A program made the position numbers and the translations under genes. 64,000 nt of DNA from Dyadobacter sp. CY261. Its GTDB lineage: Bacteria > Bacteroidota > Bacteroidia > Cytophagales > Spirosomataceae. The DNA is taken from positions 372,001 to 436,000 of the forward strand of contig NZ_JAKCPW010000002.1 in NCBI RefSeq assembly GCF_021440085.1, read 5' to 3'. Below are positions 56,125 to 64,000 of the stretch, one piece after another. The notes beneath the pieces were generated by a model. That model saw nothing but the letters and a program-made list of their open reading frames with translations. It did not search any database and was not told the origin of the DNA. Numbering within the stretch: position 1 is the first letter of the stretch; each line of letters opens with the position of its first letter.

Positions 56125-57144
56125 ATGAACGATCAGCAAAAACAATTCATACTGGCATTTCTGGCCTACGCGGCGCAGCGCGATCTCTCGCTGGACAAGC
56201 TATGTCGGCTTTCGGGGGTGGATCTGCGAGAAATCACAGGGGACAGATCAAATCCAATTAGTCTCAAGCAATTCAATTACCTGTGGTTGCATGCCTGCCA
56301 TTTGAGCAACGATCCATTGTTTGGGCTTCACCTGGGTGAATCTTTGCAACTGGCGGCATTGGGTATGGTGGGGGAAATCATTAAAAGCAGTACCACCGTC
56401 GGGCAAGGCGTGGAGCACGCCGTAGCACTTACACCACTTGTTACCGATTTGTTTGGAATGACGGTGGCGTGTAATGCGCGCTCTTTCACGCTCAGCCTGA
56501 TCCCCAACGATGCAAACCGTGCCGCCTCGCCTTTCGCATTTGAACAAATGGCGTCCTTTTTCATGGTCTTTGCAATTCACGAGCTCGATGGCCTCATCCT
56601 CGCCCGTATCCGCCCGGGGCATGTGACGATGCCGTTTCAGGCCAGTGCAGCGCGAGAGCTGGAACGGGTGCTGCGTTGCACGCCAACACGCTCGGACTTG
56701 GATTACTCGATCACGTTTGATAACAAATACTGGGACCTGCCCATTTTGACTGCCAATTATGCATTGCAGCAGAACCTTTTGCAAAAAGTAGTCGCTGCGT
56801 TGCCAGGAAAAATGCGACAGGAAACCTGGCAGGATAGGGTGCATCAATATTTGGTAAAAAACGCTTATCTCGGCATTGTCTCACTGGAAGAAATAGCTGC
56901 GAATTTCAACGTAAGCCCGCGAAGCCTGCAACGAAAGCTGAAAGACGAGCATGTAACCTACCAGGAACTGGCCGACGACGTACGTAAATCCCTCGCATTG
57001 CATTACCTGGAATCGGGAGGTTATTATGTAAAGGAAATATCTTATATGTTGGGTTACAATGAATTAAGTGCTTTTTCGAGAGCATTTAAGCGCTGGACGG
57101 GAGTGGCGCCCGGGGAGTATGGGAAGGGGATTTTGAATGAGTGA
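56125..57144 (+). CDS. AraC-family transcriptional regulator
   Basis: From the ATG at 56125 the protein has 339 residues, the usual size of AraC regulators with an Arabinose_bd/OruR-type N-terminal domain. The C-terminal pair of HTHs is at about 250-335 (SLEEIAANFNVSPRSLQRKL and VKEISYMLGYNELSAFSRAF with RWTGVAPGEY). The ligand is unknown. It converges with GH92 across an octamer-repeat hairpin. Confidence 0.88.
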   Translation: MNDQQKQFILAFLAYAAQRDLSLDKLCRLSGVDLREITGDRSNPISLKQFNYLWLHACHLSNDPLFGLHLGESLQLAALGMVGEIIKSSTTVGQGVEHAVALTPLVTDLFGMTVACNARSFTLSLIPNDANRAASPFAFEQMASFFMVFAIHELDGLILARIRPGHVTMPFQASAARELERVLRCTPTRSDLDYSITFDNKYWDLPILTANYALQQNLLQKVVAALPGKMRQETWQDRVHQYLVKNAYLGIVSLEEIAANFNVSPRSLQRKLKDEHVTYQELADDVRKSLALHYLESGGYYVKEISYMLGYNELSAFSRAFKRWTGVAPGEYGKGILNE

Positions 57145-57266
57145 ATAAATGAATGACTGAATGATCGAATGACTGAATGTTAAAAAGCCAGAGCCAGGCT
57201 AAATTATTTCGGGAAAGTAAATATTTTAGATCCATTCACTCATTCAGTCATTCAAAATTCATTCAT
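57133..57266. repeat. Octamer-array inverted repeat between convergent genes
   Basis: The left arm (57133-57179) is six octamers (TTGAATGA, GTGAATAA, ATGAATGA, CTGAATGA, TCGAATGA, CTGAATGT). The right arm (57231-57266) has CATTCACT, CATTCAGT, CATTCAAA, ATTCATTCAT. The loop contains TTTAGATCC, shared with the array at 17.9 kb. The left arm runs into the end of the AraC gene and the right arm reaches the stop of GH92. Confidence 0.85.
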
Positions 57267-59509
57267 CGGCCGACCCCCCAACTCTTATTTGGCAGCGGGC
57301 CCATTTCCAGTTCCAGGGTGCCTCCGGATGTAAGCTCTTCGTGCGTAAAAGTTGGCGTGTTCAGTGTTTTGCCATTCATCTTGGCGCTTTGGATGTATTT
57401 GTTTACCACTGAACAATTTTTTGCGAGGACGTTGAATTGCTTTCCATTCGGAAGATCGATGGTAACCTTTTCAAACACGGGGCTACCGATGGTGTAAACC
57501 GGCAAACCGGGTGTAATCGGGTAAAAACCCATGGACGAGAACACCACGAAGGCCGTCATACCACCACCATCTTCGTCGCCCGGAATCCCGAAAATATTGT
57601 CTTTGAACCACACATCCAGCAGAAAGCGCACGCGTTTCTGAGTTTTCCAGGGAGCGTCGGTGAAGTTGTAAAGGTAGGGAATGTGGAAGCTTGGCTCATT
57701 ACCCATGGAGTATTGGCCCACCAAACCTGTCGCATCCGGGAATTTGCCCCAGAATTCATATTTGCTGCGGCCTAGTCCCTCACGGTAAAGCTGATCGAGG
57801 CTGTTTTCAAATTGTTTCTTACCACCCGTAAGCGCTATCAATCCTTTGATATCGTGCTGCACCTGCCATTTGTAGGTCCAGCCGTTGTTTTCATCATAAA
57901 AATCGCGTCCGCCCATTCCGCCGTCAAACTTCGGATCGATTTTGATCCATTTTCCCTGGCTGTTTTTAGGAATGAACATTTGCTTTTCGTCATTCCAAAG
58001 ATTTTTGTAGTTCGTGGCTCTTGCATTGAATTTTTGGAAATCTGCGTCTTTGTCCAGGTCTTTGGCGAGCTGGCCAACGGCCCAGTCGTCGTAGCTGCCG
58101 CCAAGTGTAACCGCCACAGCCTGTCGTTTTTCAAAGGCATCCACGAGTTTGACGGTCTCCTTTTCACCGGGGCTCAATGCAGGAAAAAAACCTTTGGTAT
58201 GGTAAATGTCATCCAACTCGCATTTGGGGCCATTCCGCCAGGGCAACATGGTGGCCTGTTCGGCGTTTTTCCTCATGCCTTCGTAAGCTTTGGCAACGTC
58301 GAAATTTCGGAGCCCCTTGCGGTAGCCGTCGAGCAGCGTCACCGACGAATGGAAGCCATTCATACACGCATGATCACCGAAAAGAACCGGAAATGTGGGC
58401 ATCCAGCCGCTTTGCTCATACATACTCACAAACGATTGGAGCATGTCCTCCTCCTGCGCTGGGTTCAGGATCACACGTAACGGATGGTGTGCCAGGTAGG
58501 TGTCCCATGTCCAGTCATCGACGTAAAACGGACGGTTGCTCGTGTGGATCTTTTTGTCATAACCGCTGTAATACTGATTATCTTCGGAAATATTCACCAT
58601 CCGCTCATAGGTGCGGTAGAGAGAAGAGTAAAAACTGCGTTTCTGTGCCTCGGTACCGCCCTCCACGCGGATCTGGCCAATTGTTTTTGCCCAGACCTGC
58701 TCGCCAGCCTTTTTCAGATCTTCGAATCCGACGGTTTTTACCTCATTGTCAAAGTTTTTCCGCGCTTGTTCGGGGCTGACGTATGAAATCGCGTAGCGAA
58801 ACTCGATGGTGGAAGCATTGTCGGGAAATGTGATGTAGGCTTTTGCACTTTTACCTTTAACCTCATCACCCGGAACCACAATTTCTCCATTCAAAGAACC
58901 GGTTTTCCCAATGTGGCTAAATGTGCCATACAGGTAAACAGGAATATCGTCATGATAGATTTCGCGGGCCATCACTTCGTTGCCCCCATTGAATTTCCAA
59001 CTACCTTCACCATTGTTATACAGGTCGAACAGGATACTTTTGCGGCCGTTTTTGGGGTATTCGAAACGATAAATACCGACTTTATTACCAGGTACAAAGT
59101 CGACTTTTACCTCATCATCAATCAGATACGTAGAGTAAAAATAAGGCCTCAGAATCTCCAGATCGTGATCATAAGCCATTTTTTGTTTCCATGCGCCGAC
59201 GCTTACCGGTTGAACGCTCGGACGCAATGCGAAAGCCTGTCCGAGGCGATGGGATACGATAATGGCAGGGAAACTTGAAATCTGATCGTCGAGGTAATCC
59301 TGGCGGACGGGGAACATCCGCATCATCTGGTTCGGAAGCTGTACGGTAGGGCGGGTCGGTTCCAGCAACTGCCCGACGTTACCGATGCGCAGGTCGACAT
59401 ATTGCAGGTTATCTTTTTCAGGATTTTTTTGTGCCCGACTGGTTAATGAAAGAAAGAAAAAAACGAGTATGAACGAGGAAGTTGACAGTTTTTTAAAAGG
59501 TAGGATCAT
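57263..59509 (-). CDS. GH92 family alpha-mannosidase
   Basis: The 748-residue secreted enzyme (signal peptide SSFILVFFFLSLTSRAQ) removes alpha-linked mannose from glycans. It shows the GH92 N-terminal beta-sandwich and (alpha/alpha)6 catalytic domain, with DDWTWDTYLAHHPLRVILNP, KCELDDIYHTKGFFPALSPG and the C-terminal block GDEDGGGMTAFVVFSSMGFY. The usual SAWYVFSALGFYP text is here TAFVVFSSMGFYP. It is divergent from the membrane sensor-regulator gene, which may control it. Confidence 0.93.
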   Translation of the reverse strand: MILPFKKLSTSSFILVFFFLSLTSRAQKNPEKDNLQYVDLRIGNVGQLLEPTRPTVQLPNQMMRMFPVRQDYLDDQISSFPAIIVSHRLGQAFALRPSVQPVSVGAWKQKMAYDHDLEILRPYFYSTYLIDDEVKVDFVPGNKVGIYRFEYPKNGRKSILFDLYNNGEGSWKFNGGNEVMAREIYHDDIPVYLYGTFSHIGKTGSLNGEIVVPGDEVKGKSAKAYITFPDNASTIEFRYAISYVSPEQARKNFDNEVKTVGFEDLKKAGEQVWAKTIGQIRVEGGTEAQKRSFYSSLYRTYERMVNISEDNQYYSGYDKKIHTSNRPFYVDDWTWDTYLAHHPLRVILNPAQEEDMLQSFVSMYEQSGWMPTFPVLFGDHACMNGFHSSVTLLDGYRKGLRNFDVAKAYEGMRKNAEQATMLPWRNGPKCELDDIYHTKGFFPALSPGEKETVKLVDAFEKRQAVAVTLGGSYDDWAVGQLAKDLDKDADFQKFNARATNYKNLWNDEKQMFIPKNSQGKWIKIDPKFDGGMGGRDFYDENNGWTYKWQVQHDIKGLIALTGGKKQFENSLDQLYREGLGRSKYEFWGKFPDATGLVGQYSMGNEPSFHIPYLYNFTDAPWKTQKRVRFLLDVWFKDNIFGIPGDEDGGGMTAFVVFSSMGFYPITPGLPVYTIGSPVFEKVTIDLPNGKQFNVLAKNCSVVNKYIQSAKMNGKTLNTPTFTHEELTSGGTLELEMGPLPNKSWGVGR

Positions 59510-59805
59510 GCTTAATTAAATTTTAATTTCGGTTTCGGCGCTTAAATTTTGAATAAACGTTGTTTTAAATGGTACAGAAAACACCTTGTATCGGCGTTTC
59601 CCTTAAAAATACGGATGTGTTCACGGGTTATTAAAAACCCTGGTTATTGTTTAACTTTAAATTGATATCGTCCAAACAGGTGATTTTGGAAACAAATGCG
59701 AAGTAAACGCGCGTTGCTTAAGAAAAGCTTAACAATCGATTAACGAAACCCTTTAAATGCATTGCCGGAAGAAAACTTTTCGGGTTTTCTGGCCAGCCCA
59801 CCCTT
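59510..59805. other. Divergent intergenic region between GH92 and the sensor-regulator
   Basis: About 296 bases, AT-rich. A short inverted repeat GGGTT-attaa-AAACCC lies near 59624-59640. TAACTTTA near 59650 is a near -7 match for the plus-strand gene, but no partner box was found. Nothing else is recognisable. Confidence 0.35.
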
Positions 59806-62376
59806 ATGAAATTCAGGTCTATTTTTCTCTTAATTTGGTTAATTCTGTTGTCCTGCCTCTGGAGTAAAACGCGGGCTCAGTCGTATGGGCTTGGTTTTGA
59901 GAGTTTTGAGGCGGTGCAGGACAAACGGACGGGGCTCGACCTGAGCCCGGATGGCCAGATTTGCCTCGACGGCGACTTTGAGCTTTCATTTGATCTGGCA
60001 TTTCTCAGGAATAAGAAAACCTATTTCGGCTACATCGTGCGGGTTATCGGGGACGACCAGCAGAACATCGATCTTATTTATGACAACAGCTCCGTTGATC
60101 AGGACCATTTCAAACTCATCATCGGCGAACAGTTTTCACCCATAGCCTTCGACTTCAGAGGCGACGACCTTTTTTCGAAATGGAACCGCATTGTACTTCG
60201 TTTCCAGAAACAAAAGCGGCAGATTACGGTCGTGTACGGCAACCGCAGCTTATCGCAGCCTGTGAAATATGTTACGAAGGGCTGCTATAAAATCCTCTTC
60301 GGCGCCAATCAATATAAGGAATTCCGCACGACCGACGTGCCGCCCATGAAGGTGCGCGATGTGGTGTTGCGGGAAGACGGGCACCTGGCCTACAACTGGC
60401 CGCTTGATGAAACCGACGGTTTGAAGGCGTCTGAAGAAAGTCATCAAAAATCGGCGTTTGCAGCGAATCCGGTCTGGATTAAAAAACTACATTACGAATG
60501 GAAATTGTTGCAAACAGTTTCACTCAAAGGATATGTGAGAGTAGGGTTTGACGAAAAGAGCAGTAATCTCTTCATGGTGGGGCAAGACTCGCTCGCCAGG
60601 CTCAATCTGGCCGAAAACCGATTGATATCAATGCCTTATCGGAGCGGTAAGCAGCCGGTTTACGTCGATAATCAGGTGCTTTTCGATGTCGGGAGAAATC
60701 GTTTGTACAATATATTTCTGAATGAAAAGCAAGTTTCAGCGTTCGACACGGTAACGCGTGCCTGGGACAAAAGCGACATTGCTCCCAAGGCAAAAACCTA
60801 CTACCTGCACGCCAATAAATTTTTATCTCCGGAAGATTCTTCCATTTACGTGCTGGGGGGCTACGGACATTTGGCTTATAAAAATGAAGTGCAACGCTAC
60901 CATTTGGGCACCGGAACCTGGGAGCAAATCTCCTTGAAAGACTCCACGTTTACGCCAAGGTATCTGGCCGCTTTGGGAGCAACCCGCACCGGAGCGTACA
61001 TGATAGGCGGATACGGGAGCTCCACCGGTCAGCAAATGCTGAATCCCCGCAACTGGTACGACTTATTGTATTTCGACCGTGTTCAGCGAAAATTCAAAAA
61101 AATATATGAGCTAAAAGTGCCTAAAGAGCACTTCGTTTTTGGCAACTCAATGATTATCAACGAGCAGGATAGCACTTACTATGCATTGATATTTCCGAAA
61201 CATCAATTTAGCTCGGAGTTGCAGCTGATCAAAGGTTCGCTTACACGGCCGGAATTCAAGATCGTTGGTTCGCGAATGTCTTACCAGTTTATTGATATCG
61301 AGTCATTTGCGGACCTTTTTTACGACAAAGCCAATGAGCGCTTCGTGGCGGTCACCTTATACCGGGATGCCAATATGCGGACCAAAGTGGCTGTTTATTC
61401 CCTTCATGCCCCGCCGCTCGAAACCGTAACTCCGCAAACAGCTTCCACTGGCAATTCCACTGGGCGGACCGTTTGGGTTATCGTTGCCCTGGCGGCCATT
61501 GTGTTGCTGGCTTACTGGCTGTATCGTTACATGCCCGGGCAATTGGGTAAACAAAAGGCTCTAAAGACTCCGGTGATCGGGCCGGTTCCACCGCAGGCAT
61601 CAGATACCGGGCAGCAAGTTGTTGAGGAAGAAGTATTCGACAAGGCTATCCCTTATAAGAGTTGCATTCTGTTATTCGGAAATCTGCAATTATATGACGA
61701 GGAGGGGAATGAGATTACCAAACAATTCAGCCCACTGGTAAAGGAGCTTTTTCTCGTAATCCTGCTTTATTCGATCCGGTGGGACGGGATCAGTTCGGAA
61801 AAATTGAAAGAGCTATTGTGGTTTGACAAACCGTCGGAAAGCGCTCGCAATAACCGGTCGGTCAACATCGCCAAGCTGAAAGCGATCCTCGATAAAATGA
61901 AGCATTGCCAGGTGTCGAAAGAGACGGGCTACTGGAAGATCAAAATTGATTTTGAGAAAATAGAGGTAGATTATATGCATTATCTCAATCTGATCGGCCA
62001 CCGGAAGCTGCTCACAAAGCAAAGTATTATTGAACTTGCGAGCATAACGAAACGGGGAAATTTCCTGTCGAATGTCGAATATGAATGGCTCGACAGCTTC
62101 AAATCAGAGATTTCGAACGAGATCGTCGACGCTTACCTGAGGTATGCCGCATCGGTCAAGATCGCTGACGATGCCGAATTCCTGGTGAAACTTGCAAATT
62201 ACGTTTTCTATTTCGACCCGGTGAACGAAGAGGCCATGATACTGAAATGCAAGGCCTTGGCACATTTAGGCAAGCATTCACTGGCCAAAACCACCTTCGA
62301 GAACTTCGCGCGGGAATACAACCGGATTTATGGAGAAGATTTTCGGAAGGATATGCCGGAGGTACTACATTCCTAG
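59806..62376 (+). CDS. Transmembrane sensor-regulator: LamG/propeller outside, SARP-like DNA-binding inside
   Basis: The 856-residue protein has a signal peptide (IFLLIWLILLSCLWSKTRAQ), a LamG-like sandwich (about 30-215), a kelch-like propeller (about 230-540, including SIYVLGGYGHLAYKNEVQ and YMIGGYGS), one TM helix (about 555-576, VWVIVALAAIVLLAYWLY) and a cytoplasmic winged-helix plus BTAD-like helical part (about 615-850, SPLVKELFLVILLYSIRWDG, LKELLWFDKPSESARNNRSV). This is a one-component membrane regulator. It is divergent from GH92, so a glycan may be the signal. Confidence 0.8.
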   Translation: MKFRSIFLLIWLILLSCLWSKTRAQSYGLGFESFEAVQDKRTGLDLSPDGQICLDGDFELSFDLAFLRNKKTYFGYIVRVIGDDQQNIDLIYDNSSVDQDHFKLIIGEQFSPIAFDFRGDDLFSKWNRIVLRFQKQKRQITVVYGNRSLSQPVKYVTKGCYKILFGANQYKEFRTTDVPPMKVRDVVLREDGHLAYNWPLDETDGLKASEESHQKSAFAANPVWIKKLHYEWKLLQTVSLKGYVRVGFDEKSSNLFMVGQDSLARLNLAENRLISMPYRSGKQPVYVDNQVLFDVGRNRLYNIFLNEKQVSAFDTVTRAWDKSDIAPKAKTYYLHANKFLSPEDSSIYVLGGYGHLAYKNEVQRYHLGTGTWEQISLKDSTFTPRYLAALGATRTGAYMIGGYGSSTGQQMLNPRNWYDLLYFDRVQRKFKKIYELKVPKEHFVFGNSMIINEQDSTYYALIFPKHQFSSELQLIKGSLTRPEFKIVGSRMSYQFIDIESFADLFYDKANERFVAVTLYRDANMRTKVAVYSLHAPPLETVTPQTASTGNSTGRTVWVIVALAAIVLLAYWLYRYMPGQLGKQKALKTPVIGPVPPQASDTGQQVVEEEVFDKAIPYKSCILLFGNLQLYDEEGNEITKQFSPLVKELFLVILLYSIRWDGISSEKLKELLWFDKPSESARNNRSVNIAKLKAILDKMKHCQVSKETGYWKIKIDFEKIEVDYMHYLNLIGHRKLLTKQSIIELASITKRGNFLSNVEYEWLDSFKSEISNEIVDAYLRYAASVKIADDAEFLVKLANYVFYFDPVNEEAMILKCKALAHLGKHSLAKTTFENFAREYNRIYGEDFRKDMPEVLHS

Positions 62377-62392
62377 AGACCGATAAAAACAA

Positions 62393-62413
62393 AGACCGCC
62401 AACCTGGCGGCCT
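62393..62413. terminator. Terminator-like hairpin, copy 1
   Basis: AGACCGCC-aacct-GGCGGCCT, with one A-C mismatch, 17 bases after the sensor-regulator stop. On the minus strand it is followed by T-rich TTTGTTTTTA. Confidence 0.65.
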
Positions 62414-62590
62414 CTGTATGCCCTCCTAAACCTTTTTATTTTCGCAGGGTTTCGAGATAGTGCTGAACGCATGCATAAAAACCCGATTGCAATGTAGCCA
62501 ATAGCCCAAAAAGCACCTCAATTTATGATCAACCGGCCTGTAGTGGGTATTCTGCGGTGTTCCGAATGCATTTTGGGTAAATAGTCAAAA

Positions 62591-62619
62591 ACAAAGACCG
62601 CCCAAAAGGCGGCCTTTGT
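62591..62619. terminator. Terminator-like hairpin, copy 2, for the fibre gene
   Basis: ACAAAGACCGCC-caaaa-GGCGGCCTTTGT has 11 of 12 pairs. On the minus strand it is followed by TTTTTG, giving a proper intrinsic terminator 36 bases beyond the S74 gene stop. It is closely related in sequence to copy 1. The 178 bases between the copies hold nothing recognisable. Confidence 0.75.
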
Positions 62620-62654
62620 TCGAATCACCGTTAACCCTCATAAAATAGTCTTGC

Positions 62655-64000
62655 TTATTTTGTTCTAACGCTGTTCTGGATTGGAGTGCGATTGCCGGGA
62701 ATTCGGCGAGCCATTGCGTTCAGCTCACTTAATTCTTGGCGTAGCCCGGCAATTTCTGTGACCTGTCTTTTTAGCTCACTCACGGCTTCGATCAGATGTG
62801 GGATGAGGCCTGTGTAGTTCACTGTTTTGAAGCCCTTTTCATCCTGCTTTACCAGTTCAGGGAAATATTTCTCCACCTCCTGTGCGATTACGCCTGTTTG
62901 CAAATCGGTTCCGCGGCGTGTATCAATCCAGCTGTAATGATAGCCTCGCATTTGGCTGATCGCTTCCAGGCTTCCTAGTAAGGGGGTAATGTTGTGCTTC
63001 AATCGCTTATCTGAAGATGAAAATCCAAGTTGCCCCAGCGATGTCCACGCGTGACCCGCATCATCGATCCAGAATTGCCAGGCTCCGTTGATGTAAAAGC
63101 CAACTTGTTTGTCGGTTTTCATACCCATGAAACCTTCAGGTTTATTTTGGGAATTATTCAAATATAGCCCGGCAGTGCTGCCGTCATTCCGGATTCTCAT
63201 CCGGGACGCTACATCCAGGACAAATTCAGGTGCAACTGCCTTTCCTCCAATACCAACGTTGCCGTTTCGAAGCACTGTCATCGCATTCGTTCGATTATTT
63301 ATATCAAAACCATTTCCGATTTGAAAAAGCCTGTCTGTGGGACCTCCATTTGGTTGATCGAAGGAGTTGTTATAGAGGCCGACAGCAATGCTGTGAGGCG
63401 CTTTCGCTACGGTGTGATAACCCAGTGAAACGCTGTAATCACCCATAGCCGCGGCCCAGTTGCCCATTGCGAACGAATACGGATTGTACGTGTAACAGCC
63501 ATTTCCGATAGCAAATGAGAATTGCTGGTCGGCGTTTGTCATATAGCCCAGGGAAAATGCTCTGTGTCCCTTGGAGGTGGAGTATCCGCCTATTGCGACT
63601 GCCCCATATCCGCTGGATTGAGCATCGTCACCTGCGGCGAATGAAGACTGTCCGATGTTGCTATCCTCCCAAGTTCCATTTGTATACCCGACGCGGAATG
63701 CCGCCTTTTTGGGATGCCAGATGAGCCGTGCCCCGTTGCCGACAGTTGGAAGATCCGCGCTTTGTTGAGCTTGATCCTTTTGCAGGATGGGAAAGTTTTC
63801 CCTTAGTTTCCCGGATTCATTGGCATAAAGCGAATAAGGAAAACTAAGTAGTTGACTCATACCGATGAAATGAAATTTGCCGTCATTTTTAACATCAACC
63901 TCCGCTTTGAGAAAGAAAATATCATACGGCCATCTGACCTGCGAAAGATCGCCGCCACCTGTGCCCACCACCACGGTAAACATCCCATTCGAATTGGTTT
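62655..64000 (-). CDS. Fibre/adhesin with YadA-like head repeats and S74 chaperone (5' end outside window)
   Basis: The minus-strand frame is open at base 64000 (TNSNGMFTVVVGTGGGD), so the ATG at 63983 is internal. The visible 448 residues contain YadA-head-like repeats (SYGAVAIGGYSTSKG-type, SLGYMTNADQQFSFAIGNG, SFAMGNWAAAMGDYSVSLG) and a C-terminal Peptidase_S74 intramolecular chaperone (SSDKRLKHNITPLLGSLEAI, GVIAQEVEKYFPELV, NYTGLIPHLIEAVSEL). The Ser-Asp of SSDKRLK is kept, so the chaperone may cleave itself off after trimerisation. Confidence 0.88.
   Translation of the reverse strand, partial: TNSNGMFTVVVGTGGGDLSQVRWPYDIFFLKAEVDVKNDGKFHFIGMSQLLSFPYSLYANESGKLRENFPILQKDQAQQSADLPTVGNGARLIWHPKKAAFRVGYTNGTWEDSNIGQSSFAAGDDAQSSGYGAVAIGGYSTSKGHRAFSLGYMTNADQQFSFAIGNGCYTYNPYSFAMGNWAAAMGDYSVSLGYHTVAKAPHSIAVGLYNNSFDQPNGGPTDRLFQIGNGFDINNRTNAMTVLRNGNVGIGGKAVAPEFVLDVASRMRIRNDGSTAGLYLNNSQNKPEGFMGMKTDKQVGFYINGAWQFWIDDAGHAWTSLGQLGFSSSDKRLKHNITPLLGSLEAISQMRGYHYSWIDTRRGTDLQTGVIAQEVEKYFPELVKQDEKGFKTVNYTGLIPHLIEAVSELKRQVTEIAGLRQELSELNAMARRIPGNRTPIQNSVRTK

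Overview
The window looks like a chromosome segment of a Gram-negative Bacteroidota, most likely a Cytophagales/Spirosomaceae member such as Dyadobacter (inference from gene content; no search was run). Supporting signs are LPS genes (hldD, lpxB), repeated promoter elements of the Bacteroidota type (TTTG, a 19-21 bp gap, then TAnnTTTG), DUF5686 and DUF4833 proteins, GH92, and a complete bacterial ceramide pathway. No tRNA, rRNA, phage, transposase or CRISPR array was recognised.

Layout. 1-7 kb holds sufB (partial), hldD, queD, lpxB, a MarR-acetyltransferase fusion whose promoter contains a perfect inverted repeat, a broken Uma2-type gene and a secreted GATase-like protein. 7-14.5 kb holds a Crp/Fnr regulator, an alpha/beta hydrolase, a Tat-type secreted protein, a multipass membrane protein, an amidase and two very small membrane proteins. 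14.5-22.3 kb holds apbE and a TetR-controlled RND efflux set (TetR, TolC-like, adaptor, pump). 22.7-37 kb is a one-direction cluster that reads as a sphingolipid factory: serine palmitoyltransferase, ceramide synthase and ceramide reductase, then a nucleotidyltransferase, an ATP-grasp protein, a CDP-alcohol phosphatidyltransferase, a flippase-like protein, a HAD phosphatase, a PfkB kinase, a DUF4833 protein, an FA2H-type fatty acid hydroxylase, a CmoA-like carboxy-SAM synthase and an overlapping integral-membrane methyltransferase. 37-49 kb holds an NDH-2-like oxidoreductase, a GAF protein, an HD-PycTM fusion, ppk1, an SdiA-regulated-type lipoprotein and a phosphoesterase-barrel fusion. 49-56 kb is signalling: PAS protein, CheY-like protein, hybrid kinase and LuxR-type regulator, plus a SelA-like PLP enzyme. 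56-64 kb holds an AraC regulator, a GH92 mannosidase divergent from a membrane-spanning SARP-like sensor-regulator, and the end of a YadA-head/S74 fibre protein.

Two things stand out. First, the 22.7-37 kb cluster suggests a sphingolipid whose headgroup is made by a CDP-polyol route and may be modified with a carboxymethyl or methyl group, because carboxy-SAM synthase is encoded next to a membrane methyltransferase. Second, the spacers between several convergent genes contain arrays of degenerate 7-mers (GACSATR type and GACCGCC type) or 8-mers (NTGAATGA type) placed as facing arms, so each spacer can fold into a long register-tolerant hairpin. These arrays form a family that I do not recognise.
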